From: Pseudomonas brassicacearum
GTDB taxonomy: Bacteria > Pseudomonadota > Gammaproteobacteria > Pseudomonadales > Pseudomonadaceae
DNA: 64,000 bases
Reading direction: 5' to 3'
NCBI RefSeq assembly: GCF_003732265.1
Contig: NZ_MOBK01000002.1
Span: 496,001 to 560,000, forward strand
In this document: in pieces, positions 8,497 through 19,619 of the stretch
Layout of the letters: each line of letters opens with the position of its first letter
How positions within the stretch are numbered: position 1 is the first letter of the stretch
The notes under the pieces: model-generated
What the model was told of the DNA's origin: nothing
The model's input: only the letters and a program-made list of their open reading frames with translations
The model's database searches: none
Program-made: the position numbers and the translations under genes

Positions 8497-11346
8497 ATGA
8501 CTATCAATCTGACCACCGCCAACGAATTCATCGCCCGTCACATCGGCCCGCGTGCCGGCGACGAGCAAGCCATGCTCAACAGCCTCGGCTTCGACTCGCT
8601 GGAAGCCCTGAGCGCCAGCGTTATCCCGGACAGCATCAAAGGCACCAGCGTGCTGGGTCTGGAAGACGGTTTGAGCGAAGCTGAAGCCCTCGCCTCGATC
8701 AAAGCCATCGCTGGCAAGAACCAACTGTTCAAGACCTACATTGGCCAGGGCTACTACGGCACCCACACGCCGTCACCGATCCTGCGCAACCTGCTGGAAA
8801 ACCCGGCCTGGTACACCGCCTACACCCCGTACCAGCCAGAAATTTCCCAGGGCCGTCTCGAAGCGCTGCTGAACTTCCAGACCCTGATCAGCGACCTGAC
8901 CGGCCTGCCGATTGCCAACGCGTCCCTGCTCGACGAAGCCACCGCCGCTGCCGAAGCCATGACCTTCTGCAAACGCCTGAGCAAGAACAAGGGCAGCCAC
9001 GCCTTCTTCGCTTCCGTGCATTGCCACCCGCAAACACTCGACGTACTGCGCACCCGTGCCGAGCCGTTGGGTATCGACGTAGTGGTCGGTGACGAGCTCG
9101 AACTGACTGACGTGACGCCGTTCTTCGGCGCGCTGCTGCAATATCCGGCCAGCAACGGTGACGTATTCGATTACCGCGAACTGACCGAGCGTTTCCACGC
9201 CGCCAACGCACTGGTGGCTGTGGCCGCTGACCTGTTGGCCCTGACCGTGCTGACCCCGCCGGGCGAATTCGGTGCCGACGTGGCCATCGGCAGCGCCCAG
9301 CGTTTCGGCGTTCCGCTGGGCTTCGGTGGCCCGCACGCGGCGTACTTCTCTACCAAAGACGCGTTCAAGCGCGACATGCCGGGCCGTCTGGTCGGTGTCT
9401 CGGTGGACCGTTTCGGCAAGCCGGCCCTGCGCCTGGCCATGCAAACCCGCGAGCAACACATCCGTCGCGAGAAAGCCACGAGCAACATCTGCACCGCCCA
9501 AGTGCTGTTGGCCAACATCGCCAGCATGTACGCCGTGTACCACGGTCCGAAAGGCCTGACCCAGATCGCCAACCGCGTGCATCACCTGACCGCCATTCTG
9601 GCCAAAGGCTTGAACGCACTGGGCCTGACCGTCGAACAAGCCAGCTTCTTCGACACCCTGACCCTGGCCACCGGCGTGCAAACCGCCGCGCTGCACGACA
9701 AGGCTCACGCCCGGCAGATCAACCTGCGCGTCATCGATGCTCAGCGTCTGGGCCTCTCGGTGGACGAAACCACCACTCAGGCTGACATCGAAACCCTGTG
9801 GGCGCTGTTCGCCGACGGCAAGACCCTGCCGGACTTCGCTGCGCTGGCTGCCTCGGTACAGAGCACCATCCCGGATTCGCTGGTGCGTCAATCGCCGATC
9901 CTCAGCCACCCGGTGTTCAACCGCTATCACTCGGAAACCGAGCTGATGCGCTACCTGCGCAAGCTGGCCGACAAGGACCTGGCGCTGGACCGCACCATGA
10001 TCCCGCTGGGTTCGTGCACCATGAAACTCAACGCTGCCAGCGAAATGATCCCGGTGACCTGGGCTGAATTCGGTGCCCTGCACCCGTTCGCCCCGGCCGA
10101 GCAAAGCGCCGGCTACCAGCAACTGACCGACGAACTGGAAGCGATGCTGTGCGCCGCGACCGGTTACGACTCGATCTCGCTGCAACCGAACGCCGGTTCG
10201 CAAGGTGAATACGCTGGCCTGCTGGCCATCCGCGCCTATCACCAGAGCCGTGGCGAAGACCGTCGCGACATCTGCCTGATCCCGTCGTCCGCCCACGGCA
10301 CCAACCCGGCCACCGCCAACATGGCTGGCATGCGTGTGGTTGTGACCGCTTGCGACGCACGCGGCAACGTCGACATCGAAGACCTGCGCGCCAAGGCCAT
10401 CGAGCACCGCGAACACCTCGCAGCGCTGATGATCACCTACCCGTCGACTCACGGCGTGTTCGAAGAAGGCATCCGCGAAATCTGCGGCATCATTCATGAC
10501 AACGGCGGCCAGGTGTACATCGACGGCGCCAACATGAACGCGATGGTCGGCCTCTGCGCACCGGGCAAGTTCGGCGGCGACGTGTCGCACCTGAACCTGC
10601 ACAAAACCTTCTGCATTCCACACGGCGGTGGCGGCCCGGGCGTCGGCCCGATCGGCGTGAAATCGCACCTGACCCCGTTCCTGCCGGGCCACGCCCAGAT
10701 GGAACGCAAGGAAGGCGCGGTCTGCGCAGCACCGTTCGGCAGCGCGAGCATTCTGCCGATCACCTGGATGTACATTCGGATGATGGGCGGCGCCGGCCTG
10801 AAACGCGCTTCGCAGCTGGCGATCCTCAATGCCAACTACATCTCCCGTCGTCTCGAAGAGCACTACCCGGTTCTGTACACCGGTAGCAACGGCCTGGTCG
10901 CGCACGAATGCATCCTCGACCTGCGTCCGTTGAAAGACAGCAGCGGCATCAGCGTTGATGACGTCGCCAAGCGCCTGATCGACTTCGGCTTCCACGCCCC
11001 GACCATGTCGTTCCCGGTCGCCGGCACGTTGATGATCGAGCCGACCGAAAGCGAATCCAAGGAAGAACTGGACCGTTTCTGCGACGCGATGATCCGCATC
11101 CGCGAGGAAATCCGCGCGGTGGAAAACGGCACGCTGGACAAGGAAGACAACCCGCTGAAGAACGCTCCGCACACCGCGGCAGAGATCGTTGGCGAGTGGA
11201 CGCATCCGTACAGCCGTGAGCAAGCGGTGTATCCGGTTGCATCGTTGATCGAAGGCAAATACTGGCCACCGGTCGGTCGCGTCGACAACGTGTTTGGTGA
11301 TCGCAACCTGGTGTGCGCCTGCCCGTCGATCGAAAGCTACGCTTAA
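8497..11346 (+). CDS. gcvP: Glycine dehydrogenase (decarboxylating), P protein
   Basis: A 949-residue single-chain P protein containing both halves of the glycine decarboxylase fold. It decarboxylates glycine on pyridoxal phosphate and passes the aminomethyl group to lipoyl-GcvH. The PLP lysine lies in [18 protein letters not shown] at residue 703. The length is normal for undivided GcvP. It starts 12 bases after gcvH and is cotranscribed. The other P-protein copy usual in Pseudomonas is not in this window. Confidence 0.97.
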   Translation: MTINLTTANEFIARHIGPRAGDEQAMLNSLGFDSLEALSASVIPDSIKGTSVLGLEDGLSEAEALASIKAIAGKNQLFKTYIGQGYYGTHTPSPILRNLLENPAWYTAYTPYQPEISQGRLEALLNFQTLISDLTGLPIANASLLDEATAAAEAMTFCKRLSKNKGSHAFFASVHCHPQTLDVLRTRAEPLGIDVVVGDELELTDVTPFFGALLQYPASNGDVFDYRELTERFHAANALVAVAADLLALTVLTPPGEFGADVAIGSAQRFGVPLGFGGPHAAYFSTKDAFKRDMPGRLVGVSVDRFGKPALRLAMQTREQHIRREKATSNICTAQVLLANIASMYAVYHGPKGLTQIANRVHHLTAILAKGLNALGLTVEQASFFDTLTLATGVQTAALHDKAHARQINLRVIDAQRLGLSVDETTTQADIETLWALFADGKTLPDFAALAASVQSTIPDSLVRQSPILSHPVFNRYHSETELMRYLRKLADKDLALDRTMIPLGSCTMKLNAASEMIPVTWAEFGALHPFAPAEQSAGYQQLTDELEAMLCAATGYDSISLQPNAGSQGEYAGLLAIRAYHQSRGEDRRDICLIPSSAHGTNPATANMAGMRVVVTACDARGNVDIEDLRAKAIEHREHLAALMITYPSTHGVFEEGIREICGIIHDNGGQVYIDGANMNAMVGLCAPGKFGGDVSHLNLHKTFCIPHGGGGPGVGPIGVKSHLTPFLPGHAQMERKEGAVCAAPFGSASILPITWMYIRMMGGAGLKRASQLAILNANYISRRLEEHYPVLYTGSNGLVAHECILDLRPLKDSSGISVDDVAKRLIDFGFHAPTMSFPVAGTLMIEPTESESKEELDRFCDAMIRIREEIRAVENGTLDKEDNPLKNAPHTAAEIVGEWTHPYSREQAVYPVASLIEGKYWPPVGRVDNVFGDRNLVCACPSIESYA

Positions 11347-11401
11347 ACCAGTGTGGGGCGGGTTCGCCTGCCCCCACCGTCAAGAACACCGTATATCCCC
11401 T

Positions 11402-11491
11402 TGTGGGAGCGGGCTTGCTCGCGAATGCGGTGGATCAGTCACCCTCAATGTTGCCTGACTCACCGCATTCGCGAGCAAGCCCGCTCCCACA
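11402..11491. repeat. REP inverted pair inside the gcv operon
   Basis: TGTGGGAGCGGGCTTGCTCG on the left and its inverted complement on the right, about 45 bases apart. It sits in the 204-base gap between gcvP and sdaA, so on the polycistronic RNA it would fold into hairpins that may protect or attenuate the gcvP 3' end. Confidence 0.9.
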
Positions 11492-11550
11492 GGGGTCCGT
11501 GCAACACCCAGATTCCGTGAATTCCTATAACAAGAAACCGGAGAACAACC

Positions 11551-12927
<1,377 letters not shown>

Positions 12928-12964
12928 TGCTCACGCGCATTGCACACTTTTTCAGGAGCTGAAT

Positions 12965-14089
12965 ATGTCCACCGAACAATTGCTGAAAACCCCGCTGCAC
13001 GCACTGCACATCGAACTCGGCGCACGCATGGTGCCGTTCGCCGGCTATGACATGCCGGTCCAATACCCGCTCGGCGTGATGAAAGAACACCAGCACACCC
13101 GTGATCAGGCCGGGCTGTTCGATGTGTCGCACATGGGCCAGATCCGCCTGACCGGCGCCAACGCCGCCAAGGCCCTGGAAACACTGGTGCCGGTAGACAT
13201 CATCGACCTGCCGGTGGGCATGCAGCGCTACGCAATGTTCACCAACGAAACCGGTGGCATCCTCGACGACCTGATGGTTGCCAACCTCGGTAACGACGAA
13301 CTGTTCCTGGTGGTCAACGCCGCCTGCAAGGATCAAGACCTGGCGCACCTGCGCAAGCACATCGGCGAGCAGTGCACCATCGAGCCGCTTTTCGAAGAAC
13401 GCGCGTTGCTGGCGCTGCAAGGCCCGGCCGCCGTCACCGTGCTCGCCCGCCTGGCGCCGGAAGTGTCGAAGATGACCTTCATGCAGTTTGCCCGCGTGAA
13501 ACTGCTGGGCGTGGACTGCTTTGTCAGCCGTTCGGGCTACACCGGTGAAGACGGTTTCGAAATCTCGGTACCGGCCGCCAACGCCGAAGCCCTGGCTCGC
13601 GCCCTGCTGGCTGAACCCGAAGTAGAGGCCATCGGCCTTGGCGCTCGCGATTCGCTGCGCCTGGAAGCCGGCCTGTGCCTCTATGGCCACGACATGAACA
13701 CCGAGACCACCCCGATCGAAGCAAGCCTGCTGTGGGCCATCTCCAAGCCTCGTCGTGCCGATGGCGCGCGGGCCGGCGGTTTCCCTGGCGCTGAAACCGT
13801 ATTCGCACAACAACAAGGTGGCGTCAGCCGCAAGCGCGTCGGTTTGCTGCCTCAGGAACGCACGCCCGTGCGTGAAGGCGCAGAAATCGTCAACGAAGCC
13901 GGCGACATCATCGGCGCCGTTTGCAGTGGCGGCTTCGGTCCGACCCTGGGCGCGCCTTTGGCCATGGGTTACCTCGACAGCGCTTATATCGCTATCGATA
14001 CACCCGTATGGGCGATTGTCCGTGGGAAAAAGGTGCCTTTGCTTGTAAGCAAAATGCCATTTGTTGCACAACGCTACTATCGCGGCTGA
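12965..14089 (+). CDS. gcvT: Aminomethyltransferase, glycine cleavage T protein
   Basis: A 374-residue T protein that releases ammonia from aminomethyl-lipoyl-GcvH and makes methylene-tetrahydrofolate. It shows the family features TPLHALHIELGARMVPFAGY at the N-terminus, LFDVSHMGQ, and GYTGEDGFE with GARDSLRLEAGL. A TCAGGAG Shine-Dalgarno lies just upstream. It is the last gene of the operon and is followed by a strong inverted repeat at 14111-14150. Confidence 0.96.
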   Translation: MSTEQLLKTPLHALHIELGARMVPFAGYDMPVQYPLGVMKEHQHTRDQAGLFDVSHMGQIRLTGANAAKALETLVPVDIIDLPVGMQRYAMFTNETGGILDDLMVANLGNDELFLVVNAACKDQDLAHLRKHIGEQCTIEPLFEERALLALQGPAAVTVLARLAPEVSKMTFMQFARVKLLGVDCFVSRSGYTGEDGFEISVPAANAEALARALLAEPEVEAIGLGARDSLRLEAGLCLYGHDMNTETTPIEASLLWAISKPRRADGARAGGFPGAETVFAQQQGGVSRKRVGLLPQERTPVREGAEIVNEAGDIIGAVCSGGFGPTLGAPLAMGYLDSAYIAIDTPVWAIVRGKKVPLLVSKMPFVAQRYYRG

Positions 14090-14110
14090 TTGACTGTTTC
14101 TATAAGTAAC

Positions 14111-14150
14111 GCGGTTGCGTTAACAGTGCACTAATGTGTAACGCAACCGC
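14111..14150. terminator. Perfect 12-bp inverted repeat after gcvT
   Basis: GCGGTTGCGTTA at 14111-14122 and TAACGCAACCGC at 14139-14150 pair without mismatch around a 16-base loop. It starts 21 bases after the gcvT stop. No U-tract follows, so it may be a stabilising hairpin, a factor-dependent end or a protein site, not a classical intrinsic terminator. Confidence 0.5.
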
Positions 14151-14493
14151 CATAAAATAGTGCATATCTTTATAGCCAGTCTTCGTTTATGAACGTTGCT
14201 TATAACGATCGAAAACAACTGAACAGCGGCAAAGAATAAGACGGCACTAGTGGATCGACTAGTACGCTCAACCTGAGCAAAACCGGGCCTCTGACGGGGC
14301 TTGTTTTTTCTCCCGTAGTTGGCGTAGAGTTTGTTCACTGTGTTTGCATGGGTCGCTTGGAATCGTGACCTGGGCAGTAGCCTACAAGTTAGCTACATCC
14401 CGTTCGACGTCTTCTTACTCTCCTGCAACCAGCCCCAGTACTCTTTCACGAGAAGGAGACTGTCATTAATTTTTGCGTCAAAGGAAATAAGAA
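14151..14493 (+). promoter_or_regulatory. Long leader and promoter region of cspA
   Basis: A 343-base stretch with no convincing gene. An open frame running antisense at 14120-14338 has no ribosome site. It holds a doubled ACTAGT motif at 14246-14263, a G/C-rich stretch followed by six T residues near 14286-14309, and a purine-rich GAGAAGGAG near 14450. Long structured leaders are usual for cspA-type cold-shock genes. Confidence 0.4.
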
Positions 14494-14706
14494 ATGTCCC
14501 AACGTCAGAGCGGTACCGTCAAGTGGTTTAACGACGAGAAAGGTTTTGGTTTTATCACTCCTGAAAGCGGTCCGGATCTGTTCGTGCATTTCCGCGCCAT
14601 CCAGGGCAACGGCTTCAAGAGCCTGAAAGAAGGCCAGAAAGTGACTTTCGTTGCGGTGCAAGGCCAAAAAGGCATGCAGGCTGACGAAGTACAAGCAGAA
14701 GCCTAA
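14494..14706 (+). CDS. cspA: CspA-family cold-shock protein
   Basis: A 70-residue cold-shock domain starting [23 protein letters not shown]1 (KGFGFI) and RNP2 (LFVHF) are intact. It binds single-stranded nucleic acid and acts as an RNA chaperone or antiterminator in the cytoplasm. AAAGGAA precedes the ATG, and a strong terminator follows 14 bases after the stop, so it is monocistronic. Several csp paralogues exist in Pseudomonas, so the exact gene name is approximate. Confidence 0.93.
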   Translation: MSQRQSGTVKWFNDEKGFGFITPESGPDLFVHFRAIQGNGFKSLKEGQKVTFVAVQGQKGMQADEVQAEA

Positions 14707-14720
14707 TCTTCTGTTACGAA

Positions 14721-14753
14721 AAAGCCCCTGATGCTGACATCAGGGGCTTTTTT
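14721..14753 (+). terminator. Intrinsic terminator of cspA
   Basis: AAAGCCCCTGATG pairs with CATCAGGGGCTTT around a CTGA loop, followed by a T-run to 14753. Confidence 0.93.
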
Positions 14754-14800
14754 GTGCGCGTAAATCCGTAAAATGGCTTTTTTTCCGCCCAGAGGCTGCC

Positions 14801-15289
14801 ATGTCGAAACACCTGCTCAACCCCCAGGGCGACTTTCCCGCCGCCACGCTGGGTCGTCGCCTGGCAGCGATGTTCTATGACTTCCTGTTGTGTACCGCCC
14901 TGCTGATCGTCACCAGCGGCATTTACAAGATGATCCAGATGGCGCTCCTCGGCGAAGAGAAAATGCGCACCCTGACTGAAGCAGGCGCACTGGACGGTGA
15001 TCCATTGCTCTCGACGGTGCTGCTGTTTGTGCTGTTCGGCTTCTTCGCCAAGTTCTGGACCTGGTCGGGCCAGACCCTCGGCATGCAGGTGTGGTGCATT
15101 CGTGTGCAGAATGCCGATGGCTCGTCCATCAGCCTGTGGCAGGCGTTGCTGCGGTTTGTGGTGTCGATTGCTTCTTGGTTGTGCGTGGGCCTGGGGTTTA
15201 TCTGGCCATTATTTGATAAGCAGAAACGCAGCTGGCATGACATGTACTCCAACACTCAGCTTGTGCGCATCCCGAAGAAGACCCAGTAA
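14801..15289 (+). CDS. RDD-family membrane protein
   Basis: A 162-residue inner-membrane protein. It has the family pattern of an N-terminal arginine-rich approach (LGRRLAAMFYDFLL), three to four hydrophobic segments and a GQTLGMQVWCIRV motif before the third. RDD proteins have varied or unknown transport-related roles, so no substrate can be named. It lies between the cspA terminator and a REP-derived terminator and appears to be transcribed alone. Confidence 0.85.
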   Translation: MSKHLLNPQGDFPAATLGRRLAAMFYDFLLCTALLIVTSGIYKMIQMALLGEEKMRTLTEAGALDGDPLLSTVLLFVLFGFFAKFWTWSGQTLGMQVWCIRVQNADGSSISLWQALLRFVVSIASWLCVGLGFIWPLFDKQKRSWHDMYSNTQLVRIPKKTQ

Positions 15290-15308
15290 TTCAGCCATAC
15301 AGAAACCA

Positions 15309-15340
15309 CTGTGGGAGCAAGCTTGCTCCCACAGTTTTTT
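15309..15340 (+). terminator. Perfect palindromic terminator derived from a REP core
   Basis: CTGTGGGAGCAAG joined directly to CTTGCTCCCACAG makes a 26-base perfect palindrome at 15309-15334, followed by six T residues. Its arms are the end sequence of the local REP repeats. It terminates the RDD gene. Confidence 0.9.
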
Positions 15341-15358
15341 GTGACGGGCTGAAAGACC

Positions 15359-16417
15359 TCAGGCGTTGCCGGCCAGCTTCATCCGTGCAGCTTGAGTAAA
15401 GTCCAGCATGCGCTTCAACGGCCGAATCGCCTGGGGAATCAGCGCCGGGTCCACGAAGATCTCGTTCGCCCCCTCTTTCAAGCTCTTCAGCGTGCGCTCA
15501 AGGGTGTTCATCGCCATCCACGGGCAGTGCGCGCAACTGCGGCAGGCTGCGCCGTTACCGGCCGTTGGCGCCTCGATGAAGACCTTGTCCGGGCACAACT
15601 GCTGCATCTTGTAGAAGATGCCGCGATCGGTGGCGACGATCAGGGTCTTGTTCGGCAGGCGCTGGGCCGCTGCGATCAACTGACTGGTGGAACCGACGGC
15701 ATCCGCCAGCTCGATCACCGACGTCGGCGATTCCGGGTGCACCAGAATGGCGGCGTCCGGGTACAACGCTTTCATGTCTTCGAGCTGCTTGGACTTGAAC
15801 TCTTCGTGAACGATGCAGGCACCGTCCCACAGCAGCATGTCCGCACCGGTCTGGCGCTGAATGTAAGTGCCCAGGTGTTTGTCCGGGCCCCAGATGATGG
15901 TCTCGCCGTTATCCATCAGGCTTTCGACGATTTCCAGCGCGCAGCTGGATGTCACCACCCAGTCCGCCCGCGCCTTGACCGCCGCCGAGGTGTTGGCATA
16001 CACCACCACCGTGCGTTCGGGGTGCTGATCGCAAAACGCCGAAAACTCGTCCACCGGGCAACCCAGGTCCAGCGAGCACGTCGCTTCGAGGGTTGGCATC
16101 AGCACGCGTTTTTCAGGGGTGAGGATTTTCGCGGTTTCGCCCATGAACTTCACACCGGCGACCACAACGGTCGTGGCCGAGTGATCTCTGCCGAAACGAG
16201 CCATCTCCAGCGAGTCTGAGACGCAACCACCGGTTTCTTCGGCCAAAGCCTGAATCACCGGATCACAATAGAAGTGGGCAACCAGCACCGCGTCCTGAGC
16301 CTTGAGCTCGGCGGCGATGGCGGCACGGTAATAAGCCTCTTCTTCGGCGGTCAGCGGCTTGGGCTGCTTGGCGTCGAGGTGAGCTTGAACCAGAAGGCGT
16401 TCGGAAATCTGCGTCAT
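15359..16417 (-). CDS. nadA: Quinolinate synthase
   Basis: A 352-residue NadA. It condenses iminoaspartate with dihydroxyacetone phosphate to quinolinate, the second step of de novo NAD synthesis. The expected iron-sulfur cysteine regions are visible: [18 protein letters not shown] and [22 protein letters not shown] near residue 50 is the substrate-binding segment of the family. It is transcribed toward the RDD gene. The 285 bases upstream hold its promoter and the start of a lower-GC tract. Confidence 0.96.
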   Translation of the reverse strand: MTQISERLLVQAHLDAKQPKPLTAEEEAYYRAAIAAELKAQDAVLVAHFYCDPVIQALAEETGGCVSDSLEMARFGRDHSATTVVVAGVKFMGETAKILTPEKRVLMPTLEATCSLDLGCPVDEFSAFCDQHPERTVVVYANTSAAVKARADWVVTSSCALEIVESLMDNGETIIWGPDKHLGTYIQRQTGADMLLWDGACIVHEEFKSKQLEDMKALYPDAAILVHPESPTSVIELADAVGSTSQLIAAAQRLPNKTLIVATDRGIFYKMQQLCPDKVFIEAPTAGNGAACRSCAHCPWMAMNTLERTLKSLKEGANEIFVDPALIPQAIRPLKRMLDFTQAARMKLAGNA

Positions 16418-16702
16418 GTTCGCAAGACCTGCAGGCGCTTTCGCGCGAAAGTCGAGTATACACCCGGCTCCGGACCCTTCAGGGTACCGCCGGGAGAGTG
16501 AGTATCATCAGGCACGGACAGCGTTGAAGATGCGCAAGGCTACAGAATATCCCGTGGATGCAAAAGATGATTCTGAGCAGTATTGCCCCCCACTGCTCTA
16601 CACCGATGCTCATAGGCAATAGATTTGTAGTGGGAATGTACAAATCAGTAAACACGGCCACTACAATGCCACCTATCAAAGGGACGTGACAGTGGGTAGA
16701 AA

Positions 16703-18604
16703 ATGCAATTCCATAAAAATATCAATGCATTACGAGCAGTCGCCGTCATATCGGTAGTGCTTTTCCACTTCAAGATCGAGGGGTTCGGTGGGGGTTTTGC
16801 GGGGGTTGACGTCTTTTTCGTTATATCCGGCTTCCTGATGACTGGTATCATCTTTACCGGCCTCCAAAAACAAAGCTTCTCCCTCCTCGGATTCTACGCA
16901 TCAAGAGCACGCAGAATTGTTCCGGCACTGCTGGCCCTGTGCGTTGCGCTATTGGTGTTCGGCTTCGTGTTCCTGCCCCTGGATGACTATCGGGACGCAA
17001 TCAGGACGATTAAAAGCAGCCTGCTCTTCAGCTCAAATTTCACGTTTGCCAAAGGCGGAAGCTATTTTGATTCCCCGCTACACGAAAATTGGCTGCTGCA
17101 TACCTGGTCGCTGTCAGTTGAGTGGCAGTTCTACATGCTCTACCCCATGCTGCTCATGGCGCTGTACAAATGCCTTGGCGACCGCAAGACCACCCATGCA
17201 CTGGCGGTGCTGGCCTTGATGTCCTTCGGCGCCTCCGTCCTTGTGACGAAGGCCAACCCAGTCTTTGCGTTCTACATGCTGCCTACCCGTGCCTGGGAGC
17301 TGATCGCGGGGGGCTTGGTGTTTCTGATGCCCCTTCAACTCGGCAAGCGCAACAGCACGATCTGCGAGGGACTCGGGCTACTCGCAATTCTGGCCAGTGT
17401 GTTTTGCTTTTCCGAGCAGGATCTCTGGCCTGGATATCGGGCTGCGTTACCTGTCTTAGGCACAGTGCTGGTGATCTACGGGAACACTCAGTCAGTGTTC
17501 AGCAGCAACAAGGCTCTGCAATTCACCGGAAAAATCTCTTACTCCGTTTACCTGTGGCATTGGCCACTGGTGGTGTTTCTCTATAGCTGTGGTTTGCTCA
17601 CGAGCATGCCGCACATTGTCGGTGCAATCGTTCTTTCGTTCGTGTTGGGCTCACTGTCGTTCTACCTGATTGAGTCGAAGGTGAAGCACATTACATCTGC
17701 TCCAGGAACGATCCTAAAATTCGCGTCATACGCAGTGGGGATTATTGCCATGTCAGCTATAACGTCCTCGGTTGTGAAGGACCACCCAGCCGTGCGATTT
17801 GCGTTTGTCGACTTGGGGCAGCCCGAGTACACCAGCAAGCTGTACCCGCAGGAGTGCTACCCCAACAACTATGCCGCCGCGGACTGCAAACTCGGGACAG
17901 GAGAAGTGTCGGTCATTCTATTTGGCGACAGTCATGCTCAATCCACGGCTGCGGCTGTACAGATGGAGAACAAGCAGGCCGCATTGTCCTGGGCTCGCGG
18001 CGGTTGCCCAACCCTGCAAAACTTCGAAATGCGTGACAAAGCGCTGGAAAGCCAATGCCAAGCGTTCAATCACGAAAAACTGGAAGTGTTGAAAAAGTCG
18101 TACCAGGGCATCCCCGTGGTTCTTTTCAGCAGGGCGGCGCTGTACTCAGACCCAAGCAGAAACAACAGTTACCATATTTTTTTCCCCGAGCAGAAGCGCC
18201 TGGATGATTCATCATTTGTCGAAGCCTATACGGCGCAATACTCCGACGTCGTCTGCTCGATCGCGAAAAATCACCCGGTTTATATCGTGAAGCCGATTCC
18301 GGAAATGCCCTTCAGCGTCTACAAAGGCCTGAATCTGCATCGGCGGATATTCCAGCAGGCATCAGACATTTCCATCCCGCTTGATGAATACGAGAAGCGC
18401 AACAGGAACGCTATCGCTGCAATTGAAGCAGTGGCGAAGCGTTGCAATGTGACGGTGGTCGATCCCACTCCATACCTTTGTCCTGACGGAAACTGCATGG
18501 GATCAAAGGACGGCGTTCCTCTGTATTTCGATGACAACCATCTCGTGGACGCGGGCAATGAACAGCTGAAGGGGTTGTTCAAAGGAGTGGCAAAAGAAAT
18601 ATAG
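16703..18604 (+). CDS. Membrane acyltransferase (OafA/YrhL type) with C-terminal SGNH domain
   Basis: A 633-residue two-domain protein. Residues about 1-350 form an acyltransferase-3 membrane domain of roughly ten segments, beginning NINALRAVAVISVVLFHF with the family R-x10-H pair and VDVFFVISGFL. Residues about 380-633 form a periplasmic SGNH domain with GDSH (Asp409, Ser410, His411) and a C-terminal Asp610-x-x-His613. Such proteins O-acetylate lipopolysaccharide O-antigen or other glycans. Base and codon use is less GC-rich than the neighbours, and the gene sits beside tRNA-Lys, suggesting transfer. The target polymer is unknown. Confidence 0.9.
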   Translation: MQFHKNINALRAVAVISVVLFHFKIEGFGGGFAGVDVFFVISGFLMTGIIFTGLQKQSFSLLGFYASRARRIVPALLALCVALLVFGFVFLPLDDYRDAIRTIKSSLLFSSNFTFAKGGSYFDSPLHENWLLHTWSLSVEWQFYMLYPMLLMALYKCLGDRKTTHALAVLALMSFGASVLVTKANPVFAFYMLPTRAWELIAGGLVFLMPLQLGKRNSTICEGLGLLAILASVFCFSEQDLWPGYRAALPVLGTVLVIYGNTQSVFSSNKALQFTGKISYSVYLWHWPLVVFLYSCGLLTSMPHIVGAIVLSFVLGSLSFYLIESKVKHITSAPGTILKFASYAVGIIAMSAITSSVVKDHPAVRFAFVDLGQPEYTSKLYPQECYPNNYAAADCKLGTGEVSVILFGDSHAQSTAAAVQMENKQAALSWARGGCPTLQNFEMRDKALESQCQAFNHEKLEVLKKSYQGIPVVLFSRAALYSDPSRNNSYHIFFPEQKRLDDSSFVEAYTAQYSDVVCSIAKNHPVYIVKPIPEMPFSVYKGLNLHRRIFQQASDISIPLDEYEKRNRNAIAAIEAVAKRCNVTVVDPTPYLCPDGNCMGSKDGVPLYFDDNHLVDAGNEQLKGLFKGVAKEI

Positions 18605-18631
18605 GACCGAGAAGGCGCTCGAGCGCCCGCC

Positions 18632-18669
18632 CTAAAAATAAAAACGCCCGATGCAATGCATCGGGCGTT
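18632..18669 (-). terminator. Terminator downstream of tRNA-Lys
   Basis: AACGCCCGATGCA (18643-18655) and TGCATCGGGCGTT (18657-18669) are perfect 13-base arms. On the reverse strand the hairpin is followed by a T-rich run, the complement of TAAAAATAAAA, so it ends transcription coming from tRNA-Lys. It can also fold in transcripts of the acyltransferase gene on the other strand. Confidence 0.8.
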
Positions 18670-18786
18670 ACGGTGAAACGGGTGTAAACCTGTGTCAGGG
18701 TTAGACGTTGCTTTATCACGGACAAAAAAAAATCCGGAAATCCTCACTTGCGTGGGCCTTCCAGACTTTTAAAACTGCTACAAAAA

Positions 18787-18862
18787 TGGTGGGTCGTGTG
18801 GGATTCGAACCTACGACCAATTGGTTAAAAGCCAACTGCTCTACCAACTGAGCTAACGACCC
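18787..18862 (-). tRNA. tRNA-Lys (anticodon TTT)
   Basis: A 76-base gene with CCA encoded. The acceptor GGGTCGT pairs with ACGACCC, the D-arm reads AGCTCAGTTGGTAGAGC, the anticodon loop is CTTTTAA with anticodon TTT, and the T-arm contains GGTTCGAATCC. In P. aeruginosa the tRNA-Lys gene beside queC is a known genomic-island insertion point. Confidence 0.98.
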
Positions 18863-18879
18863 GCTGTGTGGTGGCGCGT

Positions 18880-18907
18880 ATAATACTGATTTTTAAGGAC
18901 TATTCAA
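18880..18907 (-). promoter_or_regulatory. Sigma-70 promoter of tRNA-Lys
   Basis: On the reverse strand TTGAAT (-35, complement of 18902-18907) and TATTAT (-10, complement of 18880-18885) are 16 bases apart. A GC-rich discriminator (ACGCGCC) and the tRNA 5' end at 18862 follow, as is typical of stringently controlled stable RNA promoters. Confidence 0.75.
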
Positions 18908-18925
18908 CACCTAATTTGAAATAAA

Positions 18926-19618
18926 TCAAAAATAAGGTGTTGGGTCGCTGATTCCGGCCGCTGCAAAGCCTTCTGCACGCAGTCGGCAGCTGTCGCATTT
19001 GCCGCATGCACGGCCGTTATCGTCAGCCTGATAGCAGGAAACCGTCAGCCCGTAATCGACGCCCAGCTTCACGCCCGCCTCGACGATCTGCGCCTTGCTC
19101 AGGTTCTGCAGGGGTGCCTGGATGCGGAAACCATTGCCCTCTACGCCGGCCTTGGTCGCCAGATTGGCCATGCGCTCGAAAGACTCGATGAACTCGGGAC
19201 GGCAGTCCGGGTAACCGGAGTAATCCACCGCATTCACGCCAATGAAGATGTCACGCGCACCGAGCACTTCAGCCCAGCCCAACGCCAGCGACAGGAATAC
19301 CGTGTTGCGCGCCGGCACGTAAGTCACCGGGATGCCCTCCCCCAGCTCCTCCGGAATGTCGATGCTGCTGTCGGTCAGCGCCGAGCCGCCCATACCGTTC
19401 AGGTTGAGGCCGATCACCTTGTGCTCGACCACACCCAGGTCACGGGCAACGCGTGCAGCGGCGTGCAACTCTGCCTGGGAGCGCTGACCGTAATCGAAGC
19501 TCATGGTGTAGCAGCTGTAACCTTCGGCGCGAGCCATGGCCACGACAGTAGCCGAGTCCAGACCGCCGGACAGCAGGATGACCGCTCGTTTTTCAGCAGT
19601 GTTCAGTTGTTCCGTCAT
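18926..19618 (-). CDS. queC: 7-cyano-7-deazaguanine synthase
   Basis: A 230-residue protein starting [29 protein letters not shown]. It converts carboxy-deazaguanine to preQ0 in queuosine biosynthesis, using ATP and ammonia. The SGGLDS nucleotide loop and the C-terminal zinc cysteines CGKCDSC are present. The ATG at 19618 is chosen because upstream in-frame sequence is not family-like and overlaps queE. It starts two bases after the queE stop, so the two form an operon. Confidence 0.95.
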   Translation of the reverse strand: MTEQLNTAEKRAVILLSGGLDSATVVAMARAEGYSCYTMSFDYGQRSQAELHAAARVARDLGVVEHKVIGLNLNGMGGSALTDSSIDIPEELGEGIPVTYVPARNTVFLSLALGWAEVLGARDIFIGVNAVDYSGYPDCRPEFIESFERMANLATKAGVEGNGFRIQAPLQNLSKAQIVEAGVKLGVDYGLTVSCYQADDNGRACGKCDSCRLRAEGFAAAGISDPTPYF

Positions 19619-19619
19619 A

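Noticed and set aside
8773..11223. Antisense open frame opposite gcvP
   Set aside because: Shadow of gcvP. No start signal or recognisable domain.
14246..14263. ACTAGTGGATCGACTAGT resembling a cloning-vector polylinker
   Set aside because: Identity to a polylinker stops after 11 bases, and the flanks are ordinary genomic sequence.
14120..14338. Small antisense open frame in the gcvT-cspA gap
   Set aside because: No Shine-Dalgarno, and it overlaps the 14111-14150 inverted repeat.
16418..16702. Direct repeat of the tRNA-Lys 3' end as an integration site (attL/attR)
   Set aside because: No copy of the tRNA 3' end was found on the far side of the acyltransferase gene, and no integrase is present.
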